The position numbers were made by a program, and so were the translations under genes. This document shows positions 33,458 through 42,701 of a stretch of DNA of 64,000 bases, piece by piece. Every line of letters begins with the position of its first letter. Positions within the stretch are counted from its first letter, which is position 1. The DNA is taken from the NCBI GenBank assembly GCA_023439125.1, contig JAEXOU010000014.1:36848-100847 (forward strand). The letters run 5' to 3'. This DNA comes from Bacillota bacterium (GTDB taxonomy: Bacteria; Bacillota; Clostridia; Lachnospirales; Lachnospiraceae). The notes beneath the pieces are model-generated. The model had not been told where the DNA came from. It saw only the letters and a list, made by a program, of their open reading frames with translations, and did no database searches.

Positions 33458-34712
33458 CAAATCCCTCCCTATAATTTGTATCAACTATGATTGGAATACC
33501 AGTAGAAGTCAAGTGGTGTAGTATAAACTGAATCATGCTTAAGTCCTTAAATTCTGTACTTAAGTTAATATTGGTATAGCCATGAATCGATGTAATTGCC
33601 ATACTAGTTCCCCCGATGGAAAAATCAATATCTTTGATGAGTTCTTGCATTTGAGTTGGCAATTTTACTTCTCCAAGATTGGAAATTGCATATGTAGTAA
33701 TGTTTTCTGCTAAGTAATAGTAACTTAATTGGAATGCAATATTTTTTATGAATAATGGGATAAACTTAATTCCATAATTTTTTTCGATACCAACATTAGA
33801 ATTAATTCTTCCGTGCAAATCTTCTTTCGTGAGTTGGTGCTTAAATTGTACCTTTGTTTCTTCAAGCATACGTTCAAATGACCAATTTTCCATGCCTAGA
33901 AAGGTTGCTTTTATATAGAGTGAAAAATTACGTACCGTTTGAGAAGGGAAAAATCGGCGTAAGTTAACAGGTACAAATATCTTAATCGGTTTTTTTGCAT
34001 TACGACAAGAAGGCTGAGTTTTATAAATACTATAGGCTACTAGTGCTGTTATGTATTCGCCAATTGTCGCTTGATGACTTCTTGTAAGCTCCAGCAACTT
34101 TACCGTGGGTACTTTAGCTCTCACTTGCAAAGAATAGTTGTCAGCAAATCTTTCACCATTAATATGAAAAGCAGGTTCTTCCTTTAATGCTTTCTTTTTA
34201 GTTTTGTCATAGGAATCACAAAACATATCACAAGTTTCATCAATATTAAATGGAAGGTTTCCTTTAATGATTCCTTCTGGGTCTAATTTTTTACCGCCAA
34301 GCTGATAATAACGAAAAGTAATCGATTTTAAGAACTCCATGGCACCAGTACCATCACTAATGCAATGAAAGGTTTCAAGAGTAACTTTATTATTATAATA
34401 ATATACAGTAAAAAGATACCCATGATTTGCTGAAGCAGGCACATACTTACAAACAATGGGAGACTCTTCAACTACGATTGCTCTTTGACGGTTTTTGGAG
34501 AGATAGTTCCAAAATATACCATTCTTAAGCTCCACTCCAAAGGTTTCAAATCGAGGTAATACATCGTTTACTGCATCTTCTAATCGCTTTGGATCAATTA
34601 CTTCATTCATATAGAAGGATAATCGAAAAACAGAACTGCGACTATCCTTGGATACTGCTGGAAAGATTTTACCGGCATTATCTACGGGATACCAATAATT
34701 ATTACGCTTCAT
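33444..34712 (-). CDS. Condensation/acetyltransferase-like protein
   Basis: This 422-residue protein resembles the alcohol acetyltransferase / NRPS-condensation superfamily. The LETFHCISDGTGAMEFL motif is the place of the HHxxxDG catalytic site, here with a single His (HCISDG). The C-terminal NLGEVKLPTQMQ segment fits the DFGWG-like region of the fold. It probably transfers an acyl group to an alcohol or lipid. The ATG at 34712 is preferred (AAAGGATGAGTTGC before it) over 34748. It is translationally coupled to the zinc-ribbon membrane gene. Confidence 0.7.
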   Translation of the reverse strand: MKRNNYWYPVDNAGKIFPAVSKDSRSSVFRLSFYMNEVIDPKRLEDAVNDVLPRFETFGVELKNGIFWNYLSKNRQRAIVVEESPIVCKYVPASANHGYLFTVYYYNNKVTLETFHCISDGTGAMEFLKSITFRYYQLGGKKLDPEGIIKGNLPFNIDETCDMFCDSYDKTKKKALKEEPAFHINGERFADNYSLQVRAKVPTVKLLELTRSHQATIGEYITALVAYSIYKTQPSCRNAKKPIKIFVPVNLRRFFPSQTVRNFSLYIKATFLGMENWSFERMLEETKVQFKHQLTKEDLHGRINSNVGIEKNYGIKFIPLFIKNIAFQLSYYYLAENITTYAISNLGEVKLPTQMQELIKDIDFSIGGTSMAITSIHGYTNINLSTEFKDLSMIQFILHHLTSTGIPIIVDTNYREGFDEIL

Positions 34713-34934
34713 GCAACTCATCCTTTCTTTCTGAATTAGATTATACATCTTATTTCATTATTTTACAATAATATAGTTATTAATACTACATTGAATTGTA
34801 ATTGAAACGATATATAAAATAAACATCAATGACGATTTACTCAAATCAAGGAATTGTTACCATTGATTAATGATTCAGATATCTATATAATCTATCTAGA
34901 CATGAATCTATACTTGGACGGGAGAATGAACCAA

Positions 34935-35792
34935 ATGAAATCAATGCACAAAGGAATTATATGTATACTGGCATCAGCGTTTTGCTTTGCTTTAATGAGT
35001 ACGTTCGTACGCTTGGCAGGAGATTTACCTTTTATTCAAAAGAGTTTTTTTCGTAATTTAGTTGCCTTAATTTTTGCAGCAGCAGTTATTATTCGTAAGA
35101 AAGAAAGTTTTCGGTGGAAAAGAGAGGATTTCAAGTTTTTAGTACTTCGTTCTACATTTGGAACGATTGGAGTGCTATGCAATTTCTATGCAGTAGATCA
35201 TCTTGTATTATCGGATGCTTCGATGTTAAATAAAATGTCACCATTCTTCGTTATTGTATTAAGCTATTTATTTTTAAAAGAAAAAATTAATTTTGTACAG
35301 ACTTTTGCTGTCATTACAGCGTTTGTAGGCAGTTTATTTATCATAAAGCCAACGTTTACAAATATGGATTTGTTTCCATCAATGATTGGATTGGTTGGGG
35401 GCTTTGGTGCTGGTGCAGCTTATACAGTAGTTCGTCACCTTGGTAAGCGTGGAGTGAAGGGACCAATTATTGTATGTTTCTTCTCTGCATTTTCTTGTTT
35501 GTTTACGTTACCATCTCTTCTTCTTACGTATCATCCAATGTCAGCGAAACAGGTTATTTTCTTATTAAGTGCAGGTCTTGCAGCGGCTGGCGGCCAGTTC
35601 ACAATTACAGCAGCATATACCTTTGCACCAGGAAAAGAAATATCGGTATATGATTATTCTCAAGTAGTATTTACCGCATTATTAGGATTCTTTATCTTCG
35701 GTCAGTTACCAGATATTTATAGTATCCTTGGATACGTCATTATCTGTTCAACGGCTATTTATATGTTTTTCTATAACAAAAAAAGAGGCTGA
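34935..35792 (+). CDS. EamA-family transporter (drug/metabolite transporter)
   Basis: This 285-residue protein has ten TM helices as two EamA repeats, with FALMSTFVRLAGDLPFIQKSFFRN in the first and YTFAPGKEISVYDYSQVVFTALLGF in the second. DMT proteins usually export amino acids, nucleosides or drugs. Several in-frame starts exist (34854, 34926, 34935). The ATG at 34935 has the best distance to GGGAGA. A very good terminator follows, and the convergent ABC operon ends 46 bases beyond it. Confidence 0.87.
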   Translation: MKSMHKGIICILASAFCFALMSTFVRLAGDLPFIQKSFFRNLVALIFAAAVIIRKKESFRWKREDFKFLVLRSTFGTIGVLCNFYAVDHLVLSDASMLNKMSPFFVIVLSYLFLKEKINFVQTFAVITAFVGSLFIIKPTFTNMDLFPSMIGLVGGFGAGAAYTVVRHLGKRGVKGPIIVCFFSAFSCLFTLPSLLLTYHPMSAKQVIFLLSAGLAAAGGQFTITAAYTFAPGKEISVYDYSQVVFTALLGFFIFGQLPDIYSILGYVIICSTAIYMFFYNKKRG

Positions 35793-35813
35793 CGCACGTC
35801 AGCCTCTTTTTTT
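35778..35813. terminator. Bidirectional intrinsic terminator
   Basis: AAAAAAAGAGGCTGAC pairs with GTCAGCCTCTTTTTTT around four bases. T-runs on both strands serve the EamA gene and the convergent ABC operon. Confidence 0.92.
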
Positions 35814-35860
35814 CAATAAGAAAGTTCTTTGAACTTCCCTATTATATAAAAAACTTTATT

Positions 35861-37021
35861 CTAAACTGATTGATTCTTTCTACGTGAAAAGACAAGTGCT
35901 ACACCCATGATTACAACTGCAAATCCAACTTGAATTAAGATATTATAGATAACATCGTTTAAGTTTTTACCAGTAAGTTTACTATTTTCAGCTAAAATTG
36001 CTGAAGTCATGGAATACCAGTACGTAGGAAAGAACTTGCTTACATTGATTACACTTTCAGGCATAACCGAGAGAGGCACGAAGACGCCACCTAAGAAGTT
36101 TAAACCTAAAGAAAATGTTGTGCCATATGCTCCTACGTGATCCACTGTTTTACTAATCAGTCCAATTAAGAATCCTAGGGAAGCCGAGAAAATCATCATA
36201 GCTAATGCATTTAACACTAAGAATATATATACTGAGCTTGATAACATATCAGTTCCATAGATAAGCAATGGAAGTATGAGAAGCACTAGTAAGATACCGA
36301 CAGCAAGCGTTAGACATCCAAGTACAAGAGATAGATTTCGTTTCTTTAAAGAAAGAGAGGAGCAAATGGTACGTCTTTTAATATCCTCTTGATTGAAGGC
36401 TAACAAGACCATTCCTAGTATACTTACCATAATGCCAGTAAGAGCATAAGGCATTAATGCAAAATAGTTAGAATACTTAGGTGTTGAAATAACAGCAGTG
36501 TCAGATGCTTGAACGGAAACTGTAGTTTGTTGGTTCATTAAGTCATTCGTTTTTGTTATAGCTTCGGTAGGATTGACACCAAGATTTAAGTAATTTTTTA
36601 GTATACTTAAGTATTGTTCCAGTTGAAGTTCAATATAGATACCGCTTTGTGAATTTGGTTCTTCAATACTTTCGATATGAATTTCTTTACCTGCAATGAG
36701 ATCAGCTTCCATATTTTCTGGAATGATGATAATGAGACTTACATTTCGATAATATAGTTCATCTTGAAATACTTCTATATCATCTTCTAAGTCAATCAGT
36801 TGTTGTGTCTTTGATAAATAGTCGTAAATTCCTTGACTTGTTGTAGTATTGTCTCGGTCAATTACCGCCATTTTCGTTTTTGAAGCTTCAAACGAAGTGA
36901 CGGATGGTGTAGAACCAAAGCTTGCAGAAAGAAGGGAGACAAAGACGAAGATAGCGATGTACATAATAATAGTACCGATATTCTTTTTAATTATTTTGAA
37001 AAAAGTACTATATACTTTCAT
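35861..37021 (-). CDS. ABC-2-type permease (second subunit)
   Basis: This 386-residue membrane protein has an N-terminal TM helix, an extracellular loop of about 150 residues, and five C-terminal TM helices with LLAFNQEDIKRRT and GGVFVPLSVMPESVI, as in YhgE/LinR-like ABC-2 permeases. It overlaps the upstream permease gene by 14 bases. With 37008-38144 and the ATPase it forms one exporter; drug or antimicrobial-peptide export is likely because a LiaRS-type system is divergent. Confidence 0.86.
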   Translation of the reverse strand: MKVYSTFFKIIKKNIGTIIMYIAIFVFVSLLSASFGSTPSVTSFEASKTKMAVIDRDNTTTSQGIYDYLSKTQQLIDLEDDIEVFQDELYYRNVSLIIIIPENMEADLIAGKEIHIESIEEPNSQSGIYIELQLEQYLSILKNYLNLGVNPTEAITKTNDLMNQQTTVSVQASDTAVISTPKYSNYFALMPYALTGIMVSILGMVLLAFNQEDIKRRTICSSLSLKKRNLSLVLGCLTLAVGILLVLLILPLLIYGTDMLSSSVYIFLVLNALAMMIFSASLGFLIGLISKTVDHVGAYGTTFSLGLNFLGGVFVPLSVMPESVINVSKFFPTYWYSMTSAILAENSKLTGKNLNDVIYNILIQVGFAVVIMGVALVFSRRKNQSV

Positions 37022-38144
37022 AGCGTTCCCTCCTTATCAATAAAATTGTTCCTATAAATAATAAAATTGAAATAATGATGAGTGAAATTAAACTTCGAAA
37101 ATACCTTGTATAGTCATCGAATACAGAGAGACAATAAAAACAATCTGTGATTAAAGCTGCAGGATTTATGCGATTGATGATAGGTGCATTCTTTTCGACG
37201 ATGTCTTTCATGTTAGCAAACATAAGTCCGCTAAAAAAACTAAGGACTAAACTGACTGAAGTGCAAATTCCTTCTTTTGCATTTTCAGATCCTCTGACTG
37301 CTACACCAACAAATTGTCCAAGTAGAATACCAATCATACTACCAAAGAAGCAAGTAAGGAAGAAAAGTAGTGGCTGCTTTCCAATATCAACTCCAATGAG
37401 CAACAGATAAAAGTAAACGATGACAATCTCTAGAAAATGAATCGTAAGTGCAGCTAGAGAATCCGCTAACACTAAGGTAATCTTTTTACTCGCTGAAACA
37501 CATCTTCGAGCAGCAATCGAAGATAAATTTGCCTGAATATCTTTGGCATTACTCTTTCCAAGATAACAACCAAATAGACAAGTCATAGCGATTAAAGCGT
37601 AAAAATACTGTGAGAGAGCAGACATTTTAGAACCTGCAAGAGAAGTAGATTGAACTAAATTCATCTCCTGTGAGAGATTCGTCACTGCTTGTTCTAAGTT
37701 TTCTGGATGATTGATTGCAATATCTGTAATATAAGCTTCTGAGCGTAAATACTGATTTAGAAACTGTTGTAGGATACTTTGCTGCATACCGGATTTTGCA
37801 ACGGTTAATTCCCGCTGATCACTCAGTGTTACAATCCCAATGATATCCCCGTTACGTAAAAGTTCTTGTGCCTCATCAGTTGTAGCTTTTGTGACATCAA
37901 ACATAAGTTCTTGATTATTATAGGTAATCTCATCGATCATATCTAAAAATTGTGAATTCGTTTCAGTTTCCTTATCGATCACAACTGCAACTGGAATTGT
38001 TTCAAAACCATCTAGTTTCGTTAGATTACCAAAGGTACATCGAAACAGAGTTCCTAATATAATAGGAAAAATGAGAGCCCAGAACAAAATCGTTGGAGTT
38101 TTCATAAAATATTTGATTCGATATTTATATTGATGAAAAAACAT
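37008..38144 (-). CDS. ABC-2-type permease (first subunit)
   Basis: This 378-residue protein has the same layout as the following gene: one TM at the N-terminus (ILFWALIFPIILGTLF), a large extracellular loop and about five TM helices. It has TAGGAGG before its ATG, 11 bases after the ATPase gene ends. The two permeases are probably ancient duplicates forming a heterodimer. Confidence 0.86.
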   Translation of the reverse strand: MFFHQYKYRIKYFMKTPTILFWALIFPIILGTLFRCTFGNLTKLDGFETIPVAVVIDKETETNSQFLDMIDEITYNNQELMFDVTKATTDEAQELLRNGDIIGIVTLSDQRELTVAKSGMQQSILQQFLNQYLRSEAYITDIAINHPENLEQAVTNLSQEMNLVQSTSLAGSKMSALSQYFYALIAMTCLFGCYLGKSNAKDIQANLSSIAARRCVSASKKITLVLADSLAALTIHFLEIVIVYFYLLLIGVDIGKQPLLFFLTCFFGSMIGILLGQFVGVAVRGSENAKEGICTSVSLVLSFFSGLMFANMKDIVEKNAPIINRINPAALITDCFYCLSVFDDYTRYFRSLISLIIISILLFIGTILLIRRERYESI

Positions 38145-38154
38145 AGTTAACCTC

Positions 38155-39087
38155 CTAGTCTCTTAACTCTTTTCCTGTGATTTCAAGGAATACATCATTT
38201 AATGTTGGCAACTCAGAATAAACTCTACCAAAAGGAATATCAGCATTTTTTAAGTAATCAAGAATACGAATTAAGTTATGTTTACCACCTGAGCAAACAA
38301 TCATAAGTTTTTGGTTTTCATAAGTCACACGATATACATGTGGAAGTTCTTTTATTTTTTCAAGATGCTCCTCACCTAGATTTAAAACATCAATGGTAAT
38401 TGTTTCACCTGTTTTAATCATTGCTTTTAATTCCTGTTTTGTACCCATCGCAATGTTCTTACCTTTATCGATAATAGCAATTTTTGTACAGATTTGTTCT
38501 ACTTCTTCCATGTAGTGAGAGGTATAAATAATGGTTGCTCCCTGGCGATTTAATTCAACAATACCTTCTAATATCTTATTTCTACTTTGTGGGTCTACAG
38601 CTACCGTTGGCTCATCTAATATAATTAAATCAGGTTTATGAGCAATTCCACACGCTATGTTTAATCTTCGTAATAAACCACCTGATAATTTCTTTGGATA
38701 GAATTTACGAAATTCCTCAAGACCTACGAACTGGATTGCTTCTTCCACTAATTTTTTTCTTTTTTCTTTATCATCTACGTAAAGTCCACAAAAATAATCG
38801 ATATTATCGTAAACGGTTAATTCATTAAAAACAGCAACGTTTTGCAATACAACACCAATGCGGCGTTTTAGATCATAACTTGATGGATGCATGGTCTTTT
38901 CAAAAACTTTTATTGTTCCTTTATCATACTTTAACAGGGATAAAATACAACCGATGCAGGTTGATTTTCCAGAACCATTTGGTCCTAATAAACCAAAGAT
39001 TTCTCCTTCTTCGATTTCAAGATTAAGGTGATCGAGTGCGACTAAATCTTTATATCTTTTTACTAAATTTTCAATTTTTAATACCAT
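38155..39087 (-). CDS. ABC exporter ATPase
   Basis: This 310-residue ATPase has Walker A GPNGSGKST, the signature LSGGLLRRLNIACG, Walker B LIILDEPTVAVDP and switch His in IYTSHYMEE. A C-terminal extension of about 80 residues is typical of DrrA/NatA-like exporters. It is the first gene of the minus-strand operon, with AAAGGAG before the ATG. The upstream gap holds a 12-bp palindrome that may serve the response regulator from the divergent operon. Confidence 0.93.
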   Translation of the reverse strand: MVLKIENLVKRYKDLVALDHLNLEIEEGEIFGLLGPNGSGKSTCIGCILSLLKYDKGTIKVFEKTMHPSSYDLKRRIGVVLQNVAVFNELTVYDNIDYFCGLYVDDKEKRKKLVEEAIQFVGLEEFRKFYPKKLSGGLLRRLNIACGIAHKPDLIILDEPTVAVDPQSRNKILEGIVELNRQGATIIYTSHYMEEVEQICTKIAIIDKGKNIAMGTKQELKAMIKTGETITIDVLNLGEEHLEKIKELPHVYRVTYENQKLMIVCSGGKHNLIRILDYLKNADIPFGRVYSELPTLNDVFLEITGKELRD

Positions 39088-39181
39088 AAGAACTCCTTTC
39101 TAAAAGTGCATCATTTATTATCTTGCTTTAGTATATAAAAATTATATTTCAGTGGTAAGTGCTTATTGTCAAAACTTAATA

Positions 39182-39193
39182 TGACAATTGTCA
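39182..39193. promoter_or_regulatory. 12-bp palindrome, candidate operator
   Basis: TGACAATTGTCA is a perfect palindrome in the gap between the ABC operon and the divergent histidine kinase, flanked by related bases (TTGTCA ... CACAATTG). It could bind the LuxR-type regulator encoded at 40428. Confidence 0.45.
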
Positions 39194-39280
39194 CAATTGT
39201 AAGTTGCTTTTTGTAATCATTTCACATTCCTATGGTCATGATTGAACTTTGCGGTGTAACGTTTACAAAAGAATGTAGCA

Positions 39281-39309
39281 TTGTAACTGAAAAAATTAAA
39301 TGTTATAAT
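39281..39309 (+). promoter_or_regulatory. Promoter of the two-component system
   Basis: TTGTAA (39281-39286), 17-base spacer, TATAAT (39304-39309), 32 bases before the start codon. Confidence 0.6.
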
Positions 39310-39340
39310 TGTAAATGAAAAAAACAGGGAGGATTAGGCC

Positions 39341-40423
39341 ATGCATGCTATTATTGATCGGTTGCTATTATTGATCGGTTGTTTTTTCTTATTAGACTTG
39401 TCAAATCAAATAGAGCTTAGCTTAGCTGTTGTTATCATCGCAGTTTCTATTTCTGAATTTACATATGCATTAAAGAGCCATTGGTTTTTTCATACTTCAA
39501 CAATCATATTTATGATTGCATGTATAATAGAACCTACTTTCTTATGGCTATTACCACTTGTACTTTATGAATCAGTGCTTCGTAAAAAATATATCTATCT
39601 TTTATTTACAGGTTTAATTTTTGTGTTCTATTTTACTGATATGAATACGTTTCAAAGGTTCTATCTTTTCTTTCTATTTGGCTTTATGCTAATCTTAGGA
39701 TTAAGAACAATAGAGAGAAGAGAATTGCATAAAAAATATATAAAGCTAAACGATGATTCGAGACAGATGGAACGAATCATGATTGAAAAAAATAGAGAGA
39801 TTGAGGCAAATCAAGACGCTGAAATCCATCTTGCAACGCTGCAAGAACGCAATCGAATCGCAAGAGAAATTCATGATAACGTTGGTCATATGTTATCACG
39901 CTCCATATTAATGGTAGGTGCATGTATTGCTATAAATAAAGAGGAGCAAATGAACGATTGCCTAAACGATTTGAAAGTGACTCTTGATAGTGCAATGAAT
40001 TCAATACGTTCCAGTGTTCATGATTTACATGACGATTCCATAGATTTAGAAGAGGGAATACGTCAAATTGTTCAGGGGTTCTCTTTTTGTAAGATGACGC
40101 TCGATTATGATATGGGAAGAGATGTTGATAAAAGAGTGAAGTTTTGTTTTATTTCAATACTGAAAGAGGCATGTGCCAATATTATAAAACATAGCAATGC
40201 AACCAACGTTGAGGTGGTCTTAAGAGAACATCCGGCAATCTATCAACTACTAATCAGTGATAATGGAACGACAGAAAATAAGGTATCGACGGATGGAATA
40301 GGATTAAGTAACATGCAAGAACGTGTTCAAGGATTGAATGGTACCATTACAATTACGAAAGAGAATGGTTATCGAATTTTTGTCATGATTCCTAAGAATC
40401 GTAAAAAGGATGAAAGGATGTAA
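39341..40423 (+). CDS. HisKA_3 sensor histidine kinase
   Basis: This 360-residue kinase has five or six TM helices (~1-125), a coiled coil (~130-165), a HisKA_3 domain with His in NRIAREIHDNVGHML, and a HATPase domain (LKEACANIIKHSNA, ISDNGT, GIGLSNMQERVQGL). This is the NarL/LiaS class that pairs with LuxR-type regulators. The first 40 bases contain a 17-bp tandem duplication directly after two overlapping ATGs (39341 and 39345), so the start may be variable. It is divergent from the ABC operon it probably controls. Confidence 0.9.
   Translation: MHAIIDRLLLLIGCFFLLDLSNQIELSLAVVIIAVSISEFTYALKSHWFFHTSTIIFMIACIIEPTFLWLLPLVLYESVLRKKYIYLLFTGLIFVFYFTDMNTFQRFYLFFLFGFMLILGLRTIERRELHKKYIKLNDDSRQMERIMIEKNREIEANQDAEIHLATLQERNRIAREIHDNVGHMLSRSILMVGACIAINKEEQMNDCLNDLKVTLDSAMNSIRSSVHDLHDDSIDLEEGIRQIVQGFSFCKMTLDYDMGRDVDKRVKFCFISILKEACANIIKHSNATNVEVVLREHPAIYQLLISDNGTTENKVSTDGIGLSNMQERVQGLNGTITITKENGYRIFVMIPKNRKKDERM
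39347..39380 (+). repeat. 17-bp tandem duplication at the kinase start
   Basis: GCTATTATTGATCGGTT occurs twice back to back (39347-39363 and 39364-39380). Its length is not a multiple of three. Confidence 0.95.
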
Positions 40424-40427
40424 TGAG

Positions 40428-41051
40428 ATGAGAGTTTTAGTAGTTGATGATGATAAACTGGTATGTATGTCTCTAAAGGTAATATTAGAAGCAGATTCAG
40501 AGATTGAGATTGTTGCAACAGGGTATGATGGAACAGAAGCAATTCAATTGTATGATCGATATCATCCTGATATCTTGCTCATGGATATTCGTATGAAAAC
40601 TATGACAGGAATTGAGGCGGCAACTCATATACTAGAGAAAAATAGAAATGCAAAGATATTATTTTTAACTACTTTTACAGATGATGAATATATCATAAAA
40701 GCATTGAGAATTGGAGCAAAAGGTTATTTATTAAAGCAAGACTATGACAGTATTATCCCTGCACTTAGGGCTGTTTATATTGGGCAGAGTGTTTTTGGAA
40801 GTGAAATCATAAATAGGATACCTAACTTAGTTCAGGGGGAGAAAAAGTTTAATTATGAGGAATATCAATTAACACAGAGAGAATTTGAGATTATCGAATT
40901 GATTGCAGATGGTCAGAGCAATAAGGAAATTGCAGATTGTATGTATCTAAGTGAGGGTACTGTTCGTAATTACTTAAGCAATATACTTCTTAAGTTAGAC
41001 TTACGAGACCGTACGCAGTTAGCTATCTTTTACTACCGACAACTTAATTAG
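40428..41051 (+). CDS. LuxR/NarL-type response regulator
   Basis: This 207-residue protein has a receiver (VLVVDDDKLV, phospho-Asp in ILLMDIRMKTMTG, LFLTTFTD, GYLLKQD) and a C-terminal LuxR helix-turn-helix (LTQREFEIIELIADGQSNKE, YLSEGTVRNYLSNIL). The ATG at 40428 follows AAAGGATG and starts MRVLVVDDDK; the ATG at 40410 inside the kinase gene is less likely. Only four bases separate it from the kinase stop. It is likely to regulate the ABC exporter. Confidence 0.93.
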   Translation: MRVLVVDDDKLVCMSLKVILEADSEIEIVATGYDGTEAIQLYDRYHPDILLMDIRMKTMTGIEAATHILEKNRNAKILFLTTFTDDEYIIKALRIGAKGYLLKQDYDSIIPALRAVYIGQSVFGSEIINRIPNLVQGEKKFNYEEYQLTQREFEIIELIADGQSNKEIADCMYLSEGTVRNYLSNILLKLDLRDRTQLAIFYYRQLN

Positions 41052-41065
41052 GATCAATATGTAGG

Positions 41066-41102
41066 GAGCTGTTGTAGCCGTTATTTGGTACAGCAGCTCT
41101 TT
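41066..41102 (+). terminator. Terminator-like hairpin after the response regulator
   Basis: GAGCTGTTGTA pairs with TACAGCAGCTC, followed by three T only. Confidence 0.55.
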
Positions 41103-41121
41103 GTGCATGGCGCAAGTGTTT

Positions 41122-41718
41122 CTATTTTAGTTCAGGAACCACAGAAATTACAGGCTGCAGCTGTACTCCATCTAAAGCTGCTTCTAAAGCCGGTATGATT
41201 AACTCAGTATTTGCAATCATAGAATTTGGCTTTTTCTTATAGTCATCTTGACCAAACGGTACAAAATAAATATTCTTATTTGGATACAGCATCCCTACAT
41301 TTTTAAAATTAAATCCAAGTGCATCATTGGTTGCCAGGGATATAACGAGTGGTTTTTGATTTCTTAAATGTCCTTTTGCAGCCATTAGAACAGGAGTATC
41401 AGTAATACCATAAGCAAGCTTAGCCATTGTATTACCAGTACATGGTGCAATAATTAAGATATCAAGTATACTTTTAGGACCAAGTGGTTCGGCATCTTCG
41501 ATTGTTTTTATTGGAGCATTGCCTGTAATCGCTTGGATTTGTTCCATAAAGTCTGCTGCTTTACCAAATCTTGAGTTTATCGTTTGTGCGTGATAAGAGA
41601 AGATTGGAATGACATTTGCTTGTTCTTTTACTAGATTTTCAATCTGTTTTATTACATTCGCATACGTACAGAAGGAGCCTGTTAAGGCTACTCCAACCGA
41701 TCGACCGTTTAATTGCAT
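41122..41718 (-). CDS. dpaB: Dipicolinate synthase subunit B (flavoprotein)
   Basis: This 198-residue flavoprotein resembles the Dfp/phosphopantothenoyl-Cys decarboxylase fold (GVALTGSFCTYANVI, IIAPCTGNTMAKLAYGITD, PLVISLATNDAL). With subunit A it converts dihydrodipicolinate to dipicolinic acid, which accumulates as the calcium salt in the spore core. It lies 22 bases after dpaA. Its presence shows that the organism is a spore former. Expression in the mother cell under SigK is expected from the family, not visible here. Confidence 0.95.
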   Translation of the reverse strand: MQLNGRSVGVALTGSFCTYANVIKQIENLVKEQANVIPIFSYHAQTINSRFGKAADFMEQIQAITGNAPIKTIEDAEPLGPKSILDILIIAPCTGNTMAKLAYGITDTPVLMAAKGHLRNQKPLVISLATNDALGFNFKNVGMLYPNKNIYFVPFGQDDYKKKPNSMIANTELIIPALEAALDGVQLQPVISVVPELK

Positions 41719-41740
41719 AAAATCACTTTCTTTCCTGGCA

Positions 41741-42619
41741 TTACGAGGAGATAAGGCTGCTTAAATAAGATAGTAAAACGTCATTTAATATTATGGCAGA
41801 GGTTTTCGGCGCATATTTACCAGGAAGTGCTGAGCACAGGGAAGCATTGATATGCATCTGGTTGCAGTATTCATAATTTATCCCACCAGGAGCTGATGCG
41901 ATATCTATAATTGTTACATCCTTTTGCACATAACTTAAGCTTGCAGCATCCATAATAATGGAGGGAATGGTATTAAAGATAAATGGAAACTCTGCTAAAT
42001 ATTTATTTATGTCAGCAATTGGTATCGTCTCAAAACCATATGCTGTAGCCATGGATAAGGCTTCTTTGGAACGTGCAGTTATCGTTACCTTAGAACTTAG
42101 ACCTTTTAACTTATCTGCAAGAATTTTGGCACATCGACCATAACCATATATTAAACAACGATTCTGATGCAAGGTGAGGGGACTTCGTTTTATTGCTTCA
42201 AGAATAGCTCCTTCTGCTGTGGCAACTGCATTTGCAATTGTAACGCATTCATCACCCATAAGATCACAATAAGGTATGTTCTTTGAACTACAAAATTCTT
42301 TTACCTTACTAGGAAAGCATCCTCCAAAAAGGATATGGGTTTCATTCAAATAGGAGAGAAGATTCTCAACTGTTAAGTCATCAAGAGTCGATTGTGAAAA
42401 AATTTCTTCGCAGTTTTTTGAAAATGGAACTGGGCAGATTACTATTTTTCCAAAGGACATGGCTTCTCTGATAGAATTTGCTTCATAGATGACAGTGCTT
42501 AAGTCCTTCATATCAAGACCATAGACGGCAACTGGGAAACCAAGCTGATGAAGTTGTTCTACCATATAATATTGTCTGCTATCTCCGCCGAGAACGACAA
42601 TTTTACTAATCTGAGACAT
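41741..42619 (-). CDS. dpaA: Dipicolinate synthase subunit A
   Basis: This 292-residue protein has the NAD(P)-binding motif near the N-terminus (IVVLGGDSRQYYMVEQL) and a second dinucleotide fold (CLIYGYGRCAKILADKL) as in SpoVFA. The C-terminus with IDIASAPGGINYEYC and ALPGKYAPKTSAIIL is characteristic. It supplies the dehydrogenase part of dipicolinate synthase. GAAGGAGG lies before the ATG. Confidence 0.95.
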   Translation of the reverse strand: MSQISKIVVLGGDSRQYYMVEQLHQLGFPVAVYGLDMKDLSTVIYEANSIREAMSFGKIVICPVPFSKNCEEIFSQSTLDDLTVENLLSYLNETHILFGGCFPSKVKEFCSSKNIPYCDLMGDECVTIANAVATAEGAILEAIKRSPLTLHQNRCLIYGYGRCAKILADKLKGLSSKVTITARSKEALSMATAYGFETIPIADINKYLAEFPFIFNTIPSIIMDAASLSYVQKDVTIIDIASAPGGINYEYCNQMHINASLCSALPGKYAPKTSAIILNDVLLSYLSSLISS

Positions 42620-42701
42620 AGTTAGCTACCTCCTTCTTTTATAATATATGAGGAAAGGGATAAATGTTGCGAGAAGTTTTTAAAGGAGCATACGTAAGAA
42701 T

